The notes under the pieces are model-generated. The model was not told the origin of the DNA and did no database searches. It saw only the letters and a list, made by a program, of their open reading frames with translations. A stretch of DNA of 34,204 bases from contig CALGRQ010000462.1 in assembly GCA_937880795.1 (NCBI GenBank), forward strand, positions 1-34,204, read 5' to 3'. The DNA comes from an uncultured Dyadobacter sp. (lineage in GTDB: Bacteria; Bacteroidota; Bacteroidia; Cytophagales; Spirosomataceae). Position numbers and translations under genes: made by a program. Of the stretch, positions 22,083-31,664 are shown one piece after another (within the stretch, counting starts at the first letter, position 1; each line of letters starts with the position of its first letter).

Positions 22083-23156
22083 ATGAAAATGAGAAAACAA
22101 CTTACCCAAGGCATTTTAGCCGCTTCTTTATCCTTTATGGCATGGTCGTGTAACCAAAGCGATCCTAAACCAAAAGGCGATTACGTGGACGGTGTCTTTG
22201 TGATGACCATCGGAAATTTTTTTGATAACAATGGTAGTTTATCCTATTTCAAACGGGAAAATCGAAATGCAGAAATGGATGCATATGCTGCGGCCAATGG
22301 GTCGGGGCTGAAAGGTGGTATTCAGGATTACGGTATACTGAATGAGAAAGGTGCCATTTTGGTAGACAATAGTAACGCGGGACAGGATAAAGTTGAAATT
22401 GTGAATGCCAATACATTGGAGAAAATTGCTTCAATTGGTGCTCCGGATATTGAAAACCCTAGAAAAGTGGTTTTTGCAAGTGAGTCTAAATTGTACGTTT
22501 CTTGCTGGGGAAGTGATGTAAATACGAATTCGACGGGTTATATCGCCGTAGTTGACTTGGCCACAAACAAGGTTGCAAAGACCATCCATATCGACAAGGG
22601 GCCCGAAAATATGGTGTTTCATGGAGGGAAGCTTTATGTAGGTACTACTTCATTTTCGGATGGTAGAACGCTTACGATCATCGATACAGCAACAGATCAA
22701 ATCGTAAAAACACTTGATTTTAGTGCGGCACCAACACCGGTGGGTATTGATGCCAATGGTAGATTATGGGTTGGCTCAGGTTCGGAGCTTTCAAAATTAA
22801 GCACGGATACCTATGCAAAAGCGACTTTCTACGCTGGATCTGACGCATCTAAGACAGTTGGAAATCTGACTTTCAGCCTGGATCGTAAAACGATTTTCTT
22901 TGCACTCACCTCTGATTGGGGAGCCAAAGGAAAAATATATAAAATGGGAATTGATGATTCGCAGATTAACGTCACTACTCCGCTGATCAACAGAATGTTT
23001 TCAGGGATGAATGTTGACCCGAAACAAGGCCTTATTTATGCCGCAGTAAATCCGGGGCCGGTACAGTCAGGTTATGCCGTAAGATACCGTACCGATGGAA
23101 CGGTGGTGGATTCTATCAAGGTTGCTGCTTCTCCTATAGGATTTCAGTTCAGATAG
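22083..23156 (+). CDS. btuG: BtuG-like surface lipoprotein, beta-propeller corrinoid-binding protein
   Basis: 357 residues. A lipoprotein signal ends at FMAWSCNQ (lipid Cys23). The mature protein is a YncE/DUF5074-type propeller with repeated blades such as GYIAVVDLATNKVAKTIHID, RTLTIIDTATDQIVKTLDF and the conserved GKLYVGTTSF. In Bacteroides, BtuG is a surface lipoprotein that caps BtuB and binds B12 with very high affinity; position just after BtuB and under the riboswitch supports the same role. The TTG at 22077 is only two codons earlier, so the ATG at 22083 is chosen. A hairpin terminator follows. The gap of 52 bases to btuB fits one operon. Confidence 0.88.
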   Translation: MKMRKQLTQGILAASLSFMAWSCNQSDPKPKGDYVDGVFVMTIGNFFDNNGSLSYFKRENRNAEMDAYAAANGSGLKGGIQDYGILNEKGAILVDNSNAGQDKVEIVNANTLEKIASIGAPDIENPRKVVFASESKLYVSCWGSDVNTNSTGYIAVVDLATNKVAKTIHIDKGPENMVFHGGKLYVGTTSFSDGRTLTIIDTATDQIVKTLDFSAAPTPVGIDANGRLWVGSGSELSKLSTDTYAKATFYAGSDASKTVGNLTFSLDRKTIFFALTSDWGAKGKIYKMGIDDSQINVTTPLINRMFSGMNVDPKQGLIYAAVNPGPVQSGYAVRYRTDGTVVDSIKVAASPIGFQFR

Positions 23157-23173
23157 AAAAACAAGATTGTTTA

Positions 23174-23210
23174 AAAGGGATCTGTTGGCAGCTGGCCGAT
23201 GGATCCCTTT
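23174..23210 (+). terminator. Terminator of the btuB-btuG operon
   Basis: AAAGGGATC at 23174-23182 pairs with GATCCCTTT at 23202-23210, followed by CTGTTTTT. Confidence 0.8.
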
Positions 23211-23332
23211 CTGTTTTTAGGGCAGACAGGTAATCAAGAATGATCAAAGTATTCACTTTAAACTGTTGCTCTTTAAAATAGGATAGTGGTATATTCGTTG
23301 CTTACATATCCGGAAATGAACATAAAATCGCA

Positions 23333-24670
23333 GTGAACACCTTAAAATTAACCGGAAGGTATTTCGTCCTTTTTCTATTTCTTCTTTTTGCGCATCATCT
23401 GTTGGCACAAAGTGCAGCATCAAACGGCCCTGCCTGGTTAAAAGAGTATACCGAACATCAGCTGTATGGAGATGTTTATGTGGTAAAAAAAATTGACGTG
23501 GCTTGTCGCAACTATCAGAGCTTTTTGGTAGATAAGAAAGGGAATAAGCTCACTCCGGCATATCGGGATATAGGTGAGTTCTCTTCCGGACTCGCTGAAT
23601 TTGTGCCTTTTGAGTTAAGTCCCGAAGGGAAATCCCAGCATGGGTTTATTGATAAAAAGGGCAAAGTGATTGTGCCTGCGGTGTATATAGGTACAGATAA
23701 ATTTTTTCAGGGAAAAACCTGGGTAATTTATCCGGTTGGCAAGCAATACGGCCTTTCCTATATTGACTCCACCGGTAAAACGATATACAGAATTCCCATT
23801 GAACACTTTAAAAATGACTTCTTGATTGAAAAGGCCACTCTGGATTTTGTGTGCAATCGGGATACCAAGGAGGATGTAATTTGGTGGAAAAAAAATGAGC
23901 TATATCTGCTCAACTGGAATTTTAGCTCCTATATTGAAAAGGAGATTAAAGAAGCCAAGGGGATATATCATTTCCTTTACAAAGGTAAATACGGCATCAT
24001 CGACAAGAATATGATTTTACGTATTCCGGTTGCCTTGGATGATATAGATCCTGAGTATGAATTTTCAGGCCAGGGCATGGAGCGCGTGCGATATGGAGAC
24101 CGATACGGCTTCCTGAATGTTTTCACGGGTGAAATGATTACCGGTTTTGAGTTTACGGATACCCGAAAACCCACAGCGGGACTGTTTTGGGTAAAGAAAA
24201 ATAACAAGTGGGGTTGTATCGATAAAACAGGAAAAGTAAGAATTCCTTTTCTATATGATGAAGCAAGTGGATTTACGGCTGAGGACCGTGCCGCAGTGGC
24301 GATCAATGGAAAATTTGGGCATATAGATAAAAAAGGTCAAATAAGGACACCGCTCAAATATGACTTTGCTTCTTATTTTCAAAATGGACTATCCATGGTT
24401 CGGGTCGGTGATAAGTATGGCTATATCAACGTAGACAACCAACTTGTAACCCGGAATGACTACGCACACGCTCTGCCGTTTAACCAGAAAACCACTACTG
24501 CCGACCGAAATGGAATCCGCTACGAGTTGAGTTTGGACGGGTCGGAAAAGTTTATGGGGTTCTCGGATGCCTGGAATGCTGTGTTTATTGCCATAGCGGT
24601 GGTGCTGTTCATTAGCCTGAACAGCTGTTTATACCTGCGAAAACAAAAAAGAAAAACCCGGAAAGCGTAA
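23333..24670 (+). CDS. WG-repeat protein, exported, with C-terminal membrane helix
   Basis: 445 residues. A signal peptide (LTGRYFVLFLFLLFAHHLLAQ) is followed by several WG beta repeats of about 40 residues, each with a glycine-aromatic core and an I/VDKKGKV unit (for example HGFIDKKGKVIVP, KWGCIDKTGKVRIP, KFGHIDKKGQIRTP, KYGYINVDNQL). A membrane helix near the C-terminus (AVFIAIAVVLFISLNSCLYL) and a basic tail (RKQKRKTRKA) anchor it with the repeats outside the cytoplasm. WG repeats are thought to bind ligands or surfaces; no specific partner is evident. The start is GTG at 23333, because the nearby ATG at 23316 is in another frame. Downstream it converges on a TPR protein gene. Confidence 0.85.
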   Translation: MNTLKLTGRYFVLFLFLLFAHHLLAQSAASNGPAWLKEYTEHQLYGDVYVVKKIDVACRNYQSFLVDKKGNKLTPAYRDIGEFSSGLAEFVPFELSPEGKSQHGFIDKKGKVIVPAVYIGTDKFFQGKTWVIYPVGKQYGLSYIDSTGKTIYRIPIEHFKNDFLIEKATLDFVCNRDTKEDVIWWKKNELYLLNWNFSSYIEKEIKEAKGIYHFLYKGKYGIIDKNMILRIPVALDDIDPEYEFSGQGMERVRYGDRYGFLNVFTGEMITGFEFTDTRKPTAGLFWVKKNNKWGCIDKTGKVRIPFLYDEASGFTAEDRAAVAINGKFGHIDKKGQIRTPLKYDFASYFQNGLSMVRVGDKYGYINVDNQLVTRNDYAHALPFNQKTTTADRNGIRYELSLDGSEKFMGFSDAWNAVFIAIAVVLFISLNSCLYLRKQKRKTRKA

Positions 24671-24683
24671 TGCCTCCCGGGTT
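24655..24683. terminator. Hairpin at the convergent ends of the WG-repeat and TPR genes
   Basis: AACCCGG at 24655-24661 pairs with CCGGGTT at 24677-24683. The left arm lies in the last codons of the WG-repeat gene. Read on the minus strand it is followed by an incomplete T run, so it may serve the TPR gene. Confidence 0.45.
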
Positions 24684-24704
24684 GTATATCGTCTTTTTAA
24701 GAGC

Positions 24705-25445
24705 CTATTTGAAAAACCCTTGTGGATCGGGCTTCTTGGCTTTTAATTGTTCAATGAATTCGAAATTTACCTGAGAGAAATCGAGCTTTCGCCCATTGTG
24801 GAGATGCTCCCAGGCTTGATCGGGTTCGTCCAAATTGTAATGGGCGAGTGCCAGGCTATATTGTCCTAATGCGTAGGTTGAATCAAGTTTAACCGCATGC
24901 TTAAGAACGGTTGCTGCCTCTTCCAGTTCTTCTCTTCGTTTGGTCAATTCAAACAGTTTCAAATCAACCGTTGCTAAGTCTACCAGTAGGGGTACGTTGT
25001 TGCCTTCCAGTTCTACACCCCGACTAAGCATTTTCTTTGCATCAACCCAGTTTTGACGTTGGTATGAAACCACGCCTAAGCCCCAATAAGGTTCTACGTT
25101 CTTATCGTTGAGCAAATGAGCCAGGTTGAAACGGTAACAGGCGGTATCCAGCGATCCTTCCTGAAGGTACTCCCAGGCACGTGAAGCAAAAAAGCTACTC
25201 GCCTCGGCACGGGTTGCGAATGATTTGTCGCATTCACTCAAAAAACGGATCTCTTCATCAATTTGCGCGGAAGTCTTACTGAGTTCACCAAAAAGAGGTA
25301 AGATACGTCTGTCTTTTAATTCCACGGGCTTTTTCGCAGCCACATTGGTATCAGAAGTGAGCCCCGCACTGGCAAGGTGAGTCTCCTGTGCCATACAGAA
25401 TGCGGGTAGAAAAAGGGCAAGCCAAATAACAAAAGAATCTTTCAT
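24705..25445 (-). CDS. Exported tetratricopeptide-repeat protein
   Basis: 246 residues. The start is the ATG at 25445, which opens a signal peptide (MKDSFVIWLALFLPAFCMAQ); the frame from TTG at 25484 adds 13 residues with no support. About four TPR motifs occupy residues 90-235, for example YWGLGVVSYQRQNWVDAKKM and QYSLALAHYNLDEPDQAWEH. TPRs make protein contacts, here in the periplasm or outer envelope. It is transcribed in the same direction as the RhlE-like helicase gene, 69 bases downstream, so it may share transcripts, but functions look unrelated. Confidence 0.87.
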   Translation of the reverse strand: MKDSFVIWLALFLPAFCMAQETHLASAGLTSDTNVAAKKPVELKDRRILPLFGELSKTSAQIDEEIRFLSECDKSFATRAEASSFFASRAWEYLQEGSLDTACYRFNLAHLLNDKNVEPYWGLGVVSYQRQNWVDAKKMLSRGVELEGNNVPLLVDLATVDLKLFELTKRREELEEAATVLKHAVKLDSTYALGQYSLALAHYNLDEPDQAWEHLHNGRKLDFSQVNFEFIEQLKAKKPDPQGFFK

Positions 25446-25514
25446 AAAAGCTTTAAATAGAGAAACAGGTTTTCTATTGTCCAAGATAAACGGATTTTTT
25501 TGAAAGTTATTGCA

Positions 25515-26870
25515 TTATTTTCTTTTGGAGCGCCCTTGCGGATTTCTTGTACCTGGGTTTCGGTTACGTGGTTTCTGGTTTTTAACAGGCGTTTTCATGG
25601 CCGGACGATAGACTTTTTTCTTTTCATGGAATGCTCCTAAAAAGGTGGGGTCTTCCTTACGCTTCTGATTATCAATTTCCCGTAGCATATCCTGGCTTTC
25701 GTCCTTCGGTGTAGGAGCTATTTCTAGATCTTCGGGAAGCTCCTCTCTTGGAATCTCCATACGGATCATTTTTTCGATTTTACGAATATGATATTCATCC
25801 GCATGAGTTGCGAAAGTGATTGCAGCCCCTATATGGTTAGCACGTCCGGTACGTCCAATTCTGTGTACGTAATCTTCGTATATCAGGGGTACATCAAAGT
25901 TGATCACATGGCTCACTTCGCTGATATCAATTCCACGTGCCACAACATCGGTAGCCACCATCACACGCACCAAACCTTCCCGAAATGCGTCCATGGCATT
26001 CATACGGGTGTTTTGTCCTTTGTTGGCATGAATGACACGGAGCTGGTTTTCTGTTACTACGTATCCCAACAAGTTCTGGTGAACCAAAGTAGCAACTTCC
26101 CGACTTCTGGTGAAGATCAGGACGCGGTTAAACACTTCCTTATCTTTCAATAGATAAGCTAAGAGGTTAATTTTAGTTCTGAAATTGGGTAATTCGTACA
26201 AGGTTTGCGTAACCATTTCAGCTGTGGTAGACTGCGGGGTTACTTCGATTCGTGTGGGGAATTCTAAAAATTCGTAGGACAGATTTTCTACCTTATCAGA
26301 GAACGTAGCCGAAAAAAGCATGTTCTGTCTTTTTCTTGGAATAATTTCCAGGATGCGACGTATTTGAGGCATAAAGCCCATATCCATCATTTTATCCGCT
26401 TCGTCCAAAATCATGACGTTCAGATATTTGACAACAATTTCTTCTTTCAAATAGAGGTCCATAAAGCGCCCCGGCGTAGCTACAATGATATCAACCCCTT
26501 TGCGAATGGCTTCAATTTGTGATTTTGGGCCCAGACCACCATATAATACCACGGTACGTATGTCGGTGTATTTACTGAGTTGCATAATTGCATCCGAAAT
26601 TTGCATAGCAAGTTCTCGGGTAGGGGCTAATATAAGCGCCCTAGGGTGTTCTCCTTGCGCATATTTGATGCGCATGAGAAGTGGTAAGGTATAGGCTGCT
26701 GTTTTACCTGTGCCTGTTTGCGCTATACCCAATATATCCTGTCCCGAAAGCGCAAGCGGTATAGCTTGTTCTTGAATAGGCGTTGGATCTGTATAGCCAG
26801 CTTCTTCAATGGCATTAAGTAATTGGCGATTAAGCTTAAACTGTTCAAATTTGTTTTCCGTAGTCTGCAT
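25515..26870 (-). CDS. rhlE: DEAD-box RNA helicase (RhlE-like)
   Basis: 451 residues. It has the Q motif and Walker A (AQTGTGKT, residues 50-57), PTRELA, DEAD at 156-159, SAT at 187-189 and HRIGRTGR at 336-343. A basic, Arg/Asn-rich tail (KNQKPRNRNPGTRNP) is an RNA-binding extension. RhlE-type proteins unwind rRNA and mRNA during ribosome assembly and cold adaptation. Bacteroidota often have several such helicases, so the name is a class assignment. The -7 box TACCTTTG at 26882-26875 is five bases before the ATG, suggesting an almost leaderless mRNA. Confidence 0.93.
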   Translation of the reverse strand: MQTTENKFEQFKLNRQLLNAIEEAGYTDPTPIQEQAIPLALSGQDILGIAQTGTGKTAAYTLPLLMRIKYAQGEHPRALILAPTRELAMQISDAIMQLSKYTDIRTVVLYGGLGPKSQIEAIRKGVDIIVATPGRFMDLYLKEEIVVKYLNVMILDEADKMMDMGFMPQIRRILEIIPRKRQNMLFSATFSDKVENLSYEFLEFPTRIEVTPQSTTAEMVTQTLYELPNFRTKINLLAYLLKDKEVFNRVLIFTRSREVATLVHQNLLGYVVTENQLRVIHANKGQNTRMNAMDAFREGLVRVMVATDVVARGIDISEVSHVINFDVPLIYEDYVHRIGRTGRANHIGAAITFATHADEYHIRKIEKMIRMEIPREELPEDLEIAPTPKDESQDMLREIDNQKRKEDPTFLGAFHEKKKVYRPAMKTPVKNQKPRNRNPGTRNPQGRSKRK

Positions 26871-26874
26871 AATG

Positions 26875-26882
26875 CAAAGGTA
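26875..26882 (-). promoter_or_regulatory. Helicase promoter -7 box, adjacent to the ATG
   Basis: TACCTTTG on the minus strand, an exact TAnnTTTG match, ends only 4 bases before the ATG at 26870. The start of transcription should fall on or right beside the initiation codon. Confidence 0.55.
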
Positions 26883-27021
26883 CGAAAACTATACCAGCTA
26901 AGCGGAAATATGCGTTGGCCTCCCAAAAACCTCCCCAATTGCTGGCTTTAAGAAGTAATTAATCGAGAAAGGTTGGGGTTGACTAACTATCTTTGAGGTT
27001 TCTGTAATTTGAAATAAATAT

Positions 27022-28320
27022 ATGACCCGGCTCACGAATACAATCTTGCTTTTGTTTCTTTTCGCTTTACAGGCAATGGCTCAGAATAGCGTATATGTTC
27101 CGTTGGGAGGTAATGCTTGGGTGTCGGGGGGTGAAAAGGCTAAAATAACCAACTTAGGCGTAAGCGATTGGTCAGATGCCAGTGAAACGCTGGACGTGTA
27201 TGTCAGACTGGCTAAGGCAGGTAGTGTGAAGGTTATGTTACAGGGGAAAGTGACCGGGTTGAGTAAACTGAGAATGACGATACTGGGTAAGTCACAGAAC
27301 GTTGTTTTTAAAGAAGGTACTGATCATATAGTGGCTGGAACCTGGACGGTGAAAAGCCCTGGCTATATCAAAATAGGAATCAAAGGGGTATCTAAAAGTG
27401 ATGCAACGTTTGCGGAATTAAAGGGAATTACGCTGGAAGGAAGTGCAGTTGATACACATACCGCTTTTGTAAAGGACAACCAGGATAATTATTTTTATTG
27501 GGGGCGAAGAGGGCCATCTACACATCTCAGTTATACCATGCCAGCCAATGAGCATATCGAGTGGTTTTATAATGAAGTGACTGTACCGACAGGGCAGGAC
27601 GTTGAAGGTTCTTATTTTATGGCGAATGGATTCGCAGAGGGCTATTTTGGGATGCAAGTGAATTCCAAAACAGAGCGGCGAATTCTATTCTCAGTTTGGA
27701 GCCCTTTCCATACCGATGATCCAAAGTCGATTCCTAAAGAACAACAGATCCTCATGTTAAACAAGGGAGCCGGGGTATATACCGGTGAGTTTGGCAACGA
27801 AGGGGCGGGAGGGCAGAGCTACCTGAAATACAATTGGAAAGCAGGGAATACCTATCGTTTTTTACTTCGAGGAAAACCGCAAGGCGACAGTACTACTATT
27901 TACTCAGCATTTTTCTTCGCTCCGGAAGAAAACGAATGGCGGCTCATTGCATCTTTTAAAAGGCCTCAAACCCATACGTATTTGAAACGTTTCCATTCTT
28001 TTCTTGAAAATTTTATTCCCGGGACGGGAAATGTGAGCCGGAAGGTTTATTTCGGGAATCAGTGGGTTAGGAGTGATGTAGGAAAATGGACGGAACTTAC
28101 CGAAGCAAAGTTTACTGCGGATGCCACAGCCCAAAAAGGTTTTCGGTTAGATTATCAAGGAGGGAAGGATAATAACCATTTTTTCTTGAAAAACTGCGGG
28201 TTCTTTAATGACTACATCCATATTGGAGATAAATTCAAAAGGCAATCTATGGGTATACAGCCGCAAATCGATTTTGATAAGATTAATCAACTGTCCGCAG
28301 ATATTTCAAACAAGCCCTAA
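27022..28320 (+). CDS. Exported DUF3472 protein with N-terminal DUF5077 domain
   Basis: 432 residues. A signal peptide (MTRLTNTILLLFLFALQAMAQ) is followed by a DUF5077 beta-sandwich (residues about 22-150) and a DUF3472 domain (about 160-420; motifs EHIEWFYNEVTVPTGQD, GYFGMQVNS, RRILFSVWSPF). The pair is common in secreted Bacteroidota proteins of carbohydrate-related loci, likely a sugar-binding or glycan-acting protein, though activity is not established. Convergent with the PIF1-type helicase gene: the coding regions overlap by 38 bases at 28283-28320. Confidence 0.88.
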   Translation: MTRLTNTILLLFLFALQAMAQNSVYVPLGGNAWVSGGEKAKITNLGVSDWSDASETLDVYVRLAKAGSVKVMLQGKVTGLSKLRMTILGKSQNVVFKEGTDHIVAGTWTVKSPGYIKIGIKGVSKSDATFAELKGITLEGSAVDTHTAFVKDNQDNYFYWGRRGPSTHLSYTMPANEHIEWFYNEVTVPTGQDVEGSYFMANGFAEGYFGMQVNSKTERRILFSVWSPFHTDDPKSIPKEQQILMLNKGAGVYTGEFGNEGAGGQSYLKYNWKAGNTYRFLLRGKPQGDSTTIYSAFFFAPEENEWRLIASFKRPQTHTYLKRFHSFLENFIPGTGNVSRKVYFGNQWVRSDVGKWTELTEAKFTADATAQKGFRLDYQGGKDNNHFFLKNCGFFNDYIHIGDKFKRQSMGIQPQIDFDKINQLSADISNKP

Positions 28321-30742
28321 TCTCGGGGTAAGTGTAGTCGTCGCCTAGCGCTGTTTTGGCTTCACCTAAGGTAGCGTGTCGATTTTCGGTAAGGTATGCA
28401 GTGATTGCGGTAATTTTAGCGGCGGGATATAGTTTGAAAATATCCAATTCTTCCGTTTCAATAAAATGAATGAGATGTGTTTCAATGGTTGCTGCTGTAA
28501 GTCCTCTTTCAGCAGCAATGTCGTCTATGGTTTTACCTTCTAAAAATAGATTCAGACTGGTTCGTTTCGTGTCTGCCTTTTCTTTTTTAGGCTTTAAATC
28601 CGCTGTTTCTTCTGAAATACTGAAAAGGTCCTGCTCCTCAATTCCATTGTCAGCGCAGTAGTCTCTAATGAGGCTGATCAAAGTTTTTCCATAGCGGGTA
28701 ATTTTTGCTTTCCCGATACCTTTAATTTTTTCCAGCTGTTCCGTTGTTGAGGGCAACTTTTCCGAAATTTCAAGAAGCGTTTTCATGGGCATCACCATGT
28801 AGTCGTCCACATTGTTTTCAGCAGCAACATCTTTTCGCCAGGTTTTTAGGCTGGCATATAGTTTGCCATGCGCCATCGTTTTGGGAATGGCTGCTTCTTT
28901 TTGGACCACACCTGAGTCCTTTTTGGCTTTAAAGTCTATATCCGCATTTGCCTTTGCACGCAGATAGGTGTTGGTGTTAAAGCCCGATAATGATGCAGTT
29001 ATACACGCCTGCTTTATGAAAACAGATTTTTGTAGGGCTTCCTGGACCTGCAAAGCTGCCTTTTTTACGGCGGTATTATCCGTCTCGATGGTCAAACTGG
29101 TTACCTCGGGGTTCAGGAAATGTTGTAGTTTATCGGAAAAGTAAACAATCGCTTTATTGAACCTGTCCTGAAGGTTTTCATTCTCCTCAGGCAAACCGGC
29201 TTCGGACATCAATTGGTTAAGCTGATTTTTGAATTTTTCTCCAACGGTATATAGCTCCCTATCAAAAGTGTCCCGAGTCTGTCTCAGGGCATCCAAGGTG
29301 GCTGGGTTAATAATGGAGGCATTTTCTTCCAGTGCGCGGTTGAGTAGAAAAAAACCTCTTTTAATTTCGTTAAAATCGAATAATTCAAAAAGTAGTGAGC
29401 GCTGAAAATCATATTTGGCGTCTAACAGCTGTCGGCTGTCGGGAGGATTATTACTGGCGTCTCTGGAATATGCGGCAACAGAACCATCTGTCTTTACACT
29501 GGTAAGCCCAATTTTGGTGCTTAAAACCATTCCTTCAAAACTTTTGCACCGACTAAGCGCCACATATACCTGTCCATGTGCAAACGAGGCGTTGGCATCA
29601 ATGATGGCTTTTTCAAAAGTGAGTCCCTGACTTTTATGAATGGTTATCGCCCAAGCCAGTTTTAACGGATATTGAACGAAACTCCCGATGATTTGCTCTT
29701 CAATTTCCTTGGTTTGCTCATTCAGAGCATACTTCACGTTACGCCATTCGGCACGTTCTACTTCCAATTCAGCATATTCACCCTTACATTTTACATAGAT
29801 GGCCTCCGATGTCATCCGGGAAATCTGCCCGATTTTACCATTGTAAAAAAGTTTTTCTCGCGAAATATCATTTTTAACAAACATCACTTGCGCCCCAACT
29901 TTCAGTTGCAGACTTTGTTCGGTAGGGTACGACATGGCCGGGAAATCTCCGGTTATTTCTGCCTTAAATGTTTTTGTTGGCGTAGTGAGTGCTTCTAATT
30001 TCTCGGCATTGATGTTCTGTGCGCTGGCGTTGTGGGTGGTTAATGTGATATAACCCTCATCATCGGCAGGTTTAAAATTAGGTATATAGCGCTGATTAAG
30101 CGTTTCAAGTGTTTGGGCATCCTGTTTATTTTCTCTGATTATATTGAGTAAATCAATAAACGTAGTATCCGTTTGTCGATAGATATGGGTCAACTCAATG
30201 CGTATAGGATTTGTTTTTTGAAGGGCATGACTGCTGAAAAAGAATATGGTGTCGTAATAGGCTTTCAGTAAACTCCATTCTTCGTCCTTGATCACGGGTG
30301 AGAGCTGATGTAAATCACCAATCATCAAGAGTTGAATACCACCAAAAGGACGATTTCGATCTTTGTATTTACGAAGAACCTCATCTATACCGTCCAGCAT
30401 ATCGGCACGTACCATACTGATTTCATCAATTACCAGTAAATCCAGACTTTTGATGAGGTTAATCCGCTCCTTACTGAATTTGTGCACGCTGGCCGTTGCC
30501 ATAAAACTTTCCGGGATATGTGGCCCAAATGGCAATTGAAAAAACGAATGAATGGTCACGCCACCCGCATTAATGGCAGCAACACCGGTAGGCGCTACAA
30601 TAGCCATGCGTTTATGAAGCGTCTTTTTTAGATTGTGCAAGAATGTGGTTTTGCCGGTTCCGGCCTTCCCGGTCAGGAAAATATTCTTATTGGTATAGTG
30701 CATGAACTCAGCCGCAAGCTGAAGAGGTGTGTTTTGTTCCAT
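28283..30742 (-). CDS. PIF1/RecD2-type DNA helicase with C-terminal HRDC and helix-turn-helix domains
   Basis: 819 residues. The start at 30742 (ATG, MEQNTPLQLAAEF) agrees with a -7 box at 30774-30767; the longer frame adds 9 residues. The SF1 core has Walker A GKAGTGKT at 25-32, Walker B VIDEIS near 105-110 and HKSQGLTFEKAIID, a UvrD_C_2-type motif. The C-terminal third holds an HRDC-like domain (LYASLKTWRKDVAAENNVDD, then LEKIKGIGKAKITRYG) and a RecQ-type HTH (SLNLFLEGKTIDDIAAERGL). These proteins unwind DNA in replication and repair; this combination is frequent in Bacteroidota. Ends inside the neighbouring gene's last 38 bases. Confidence 0.92.
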   Translation of the reverse strand: MEQNTPLQLAAEFMHYTNKNIFLTGKAGTGKTTFLHNLKKTLHKRMAIVAPTGVAAINAGGVTIHSFFQLPFGPHIPESFMATASVHKFSKERINLIKSLDLLVIDEISMVRADMLDGIDEVLRKYKDRNRPFGGIQLLMIGDLHQLSPVIKDEEWSLLKAYYDTIFFFSSHALQKTNPIRIELTHIYRQTDTTFIDLLNIIRENKQDAQTLETLNQRYIPNFKPADDEGYITLTTHNASAQNINAEKLEALTTPTKTFKAEITGDFPAMSYPTEQSLQLKVGAQVMFVKNDISREKLFYNGKIGQISRMTSEAIYVKCKGEYAELEVERAEWRNVKYALNEQTKEIEEQIIGSFVQYPLKLAWAITIHKSQGLTFEKAIIDANASFAHGQVYVALSRCKSFEGMVLSTKIGLTSVKTDGSVAAYSRDASNNPPDSRQLLDAKYDFQRSLLFELFDFNEIKRGFFLLNRALEENASIINPATLDALRQTRDTFDRELYTVGEKFKNQLNQLMSEAGLPEENENLQDRFNKAIVYFSDKLQHFLNPEVTSLTIETDNTAVKKAALQVQEALQKSVFIKQACITASLSGFNTNTYLRAKANADIDFKAKKDSGVVQKEAAIPKTMAHGKLYASLKTWRKDVAAENNVDDYMVMPMKTLLEISEKLPSTTEQLEKIKGIGKAKITRYGKTLISLIRDYCADNGIEEQDLFSISEETADLKPKKEKADTKRTSLNLFLEGKTIDDIAAERGLTAATIETHLIHFIETEELDIFKLYPAAKITAITAYLTENRHATLGEAKTALGDDYTYPEIRACLKYLRTVD

Positions 30743-30766
30743 TCGGTTCGATAAAGCGCTTCGTTG

Positions 30767-30774
30767 CAAAAATA
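30767..30774 (-). promoter_or_regulatory. Promoter -7 box of the PIF1-type helicase gene
   Basis: TATTTTTG on the minus strand, 24 bases before the ATG at 30742; supports that start. Confidence 0.55.
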
Positions 30775-30906
30775 CGTGTTAAAGAAGTGAAGCGGATAGT
30801 AATTGCTTTAAAATTGAAGCAGATTGTGGTCTATATAGGCTAATCGTGACTTATTGATTATATTGTATAGCATCCAATTACAGTTACTGAAAACATACTA
30901 AAAGGA

Positions 30907-31629
30907 ATGACTATGTTATACATTGCACTTTTACTATCCCTCATTTTTTTAGCCGTAGGATTTATCGTTACTGAAAAAAACGCAAAATATATTTTGTCGG
31001 GCTACAACACCATGTCGGAGGCTAAGCGTGCCACAGTGGATATAGTCGGGTATCTTGGTTTATTCAAACGGTTCCACATAACACTAGCCATTTCTCTTTT
31101 GGCAGGGACCGTGTTAATCAGTCTTATCAACAACAATTGGGCAAGTGTGTTTATGACGGTATATCCGTTATTGGCTTATCTGTATCTAATTCTTCGGGCA
31201 AATCAATATTTTTCAGATAAGGGCCAGAGGTTGACTTCTTATGTAGTGGCCGGATTATTATTGGCGGTTGCAACAGCCGTGGCTATATCGCAGTTTTCTT
31301 CATTAGGATCGAATACGCTTATATTAAAAGACAACGTGCTGGAAATTCAGGGCGCGTACGGTATGACGTTATCGAGGGAAGAGATTAAAGGTCTGGATAT
31401 GCAAACAGAAGTACCGGCCATAGCTTATAAATCCAATGGCTTTGCAGCGGGCGATTATGCAAAAGGAAATTTTAAATTGAAAGGAGGAAAGAAAGCTAAG
31501 CTTTTTATAAACAAAACGGTAAGTCCGGTTCTTCTTCTCAAAACCTCAAAAGGGGATATTTACTATAACGCCGATGACGCAGATATGATAAGACTATATA
31601 AGGAGATTACGGCCTGGTGGCGTCTTTAA
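30907..31629 (+). CDS. DUF3784 membrane protein with PH-like C-terminal domain
   Basis: 240 residues. Four membrane helices (about residues 3-20, 53-75, 78-96 and 108-128) follow the DUF3784 signature near the N-terminus (KNAKYILSGYNTMSEAKRATVD). Residues about 135-235 form a small beta-rich domain like the bacterial PH-like (PF10882-type) fold (LEIQGAYGMTLSREEIKGLD, then SPVLLLKTSKGDIYYNADD). Domain architecture of this kind is common in Firmicutes and Bacteroidota and has no known function. The next gene starts 35 bases downstream and may be co-transcribed. Confidence 0.85.
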   Translation: MTMLYIALLLSLIFLAVGFIVTEKNAKYILSGYNTMSEAKRATVDIVGYLGLFKRFHITLAISLLAGTVLISLINNNWASVFMTVYPLLAYLYLILRANQYFSDKGQRLTSYVVAGLLLAVATAVAISQFSSLGSNTLILKDNVLEIQGAYGMTLSREEIKGLDMQTEVPAIAYKSNGFAAGDYAKGNFKLKGGKKAKLFINKTVSPVLLLKTSKGDIYYNADDADMIRLYKEITAWWRL

Positions 31630-31664
31630 GTGACTATGTATAACTGTTGTTTCGCGTGTATCTT

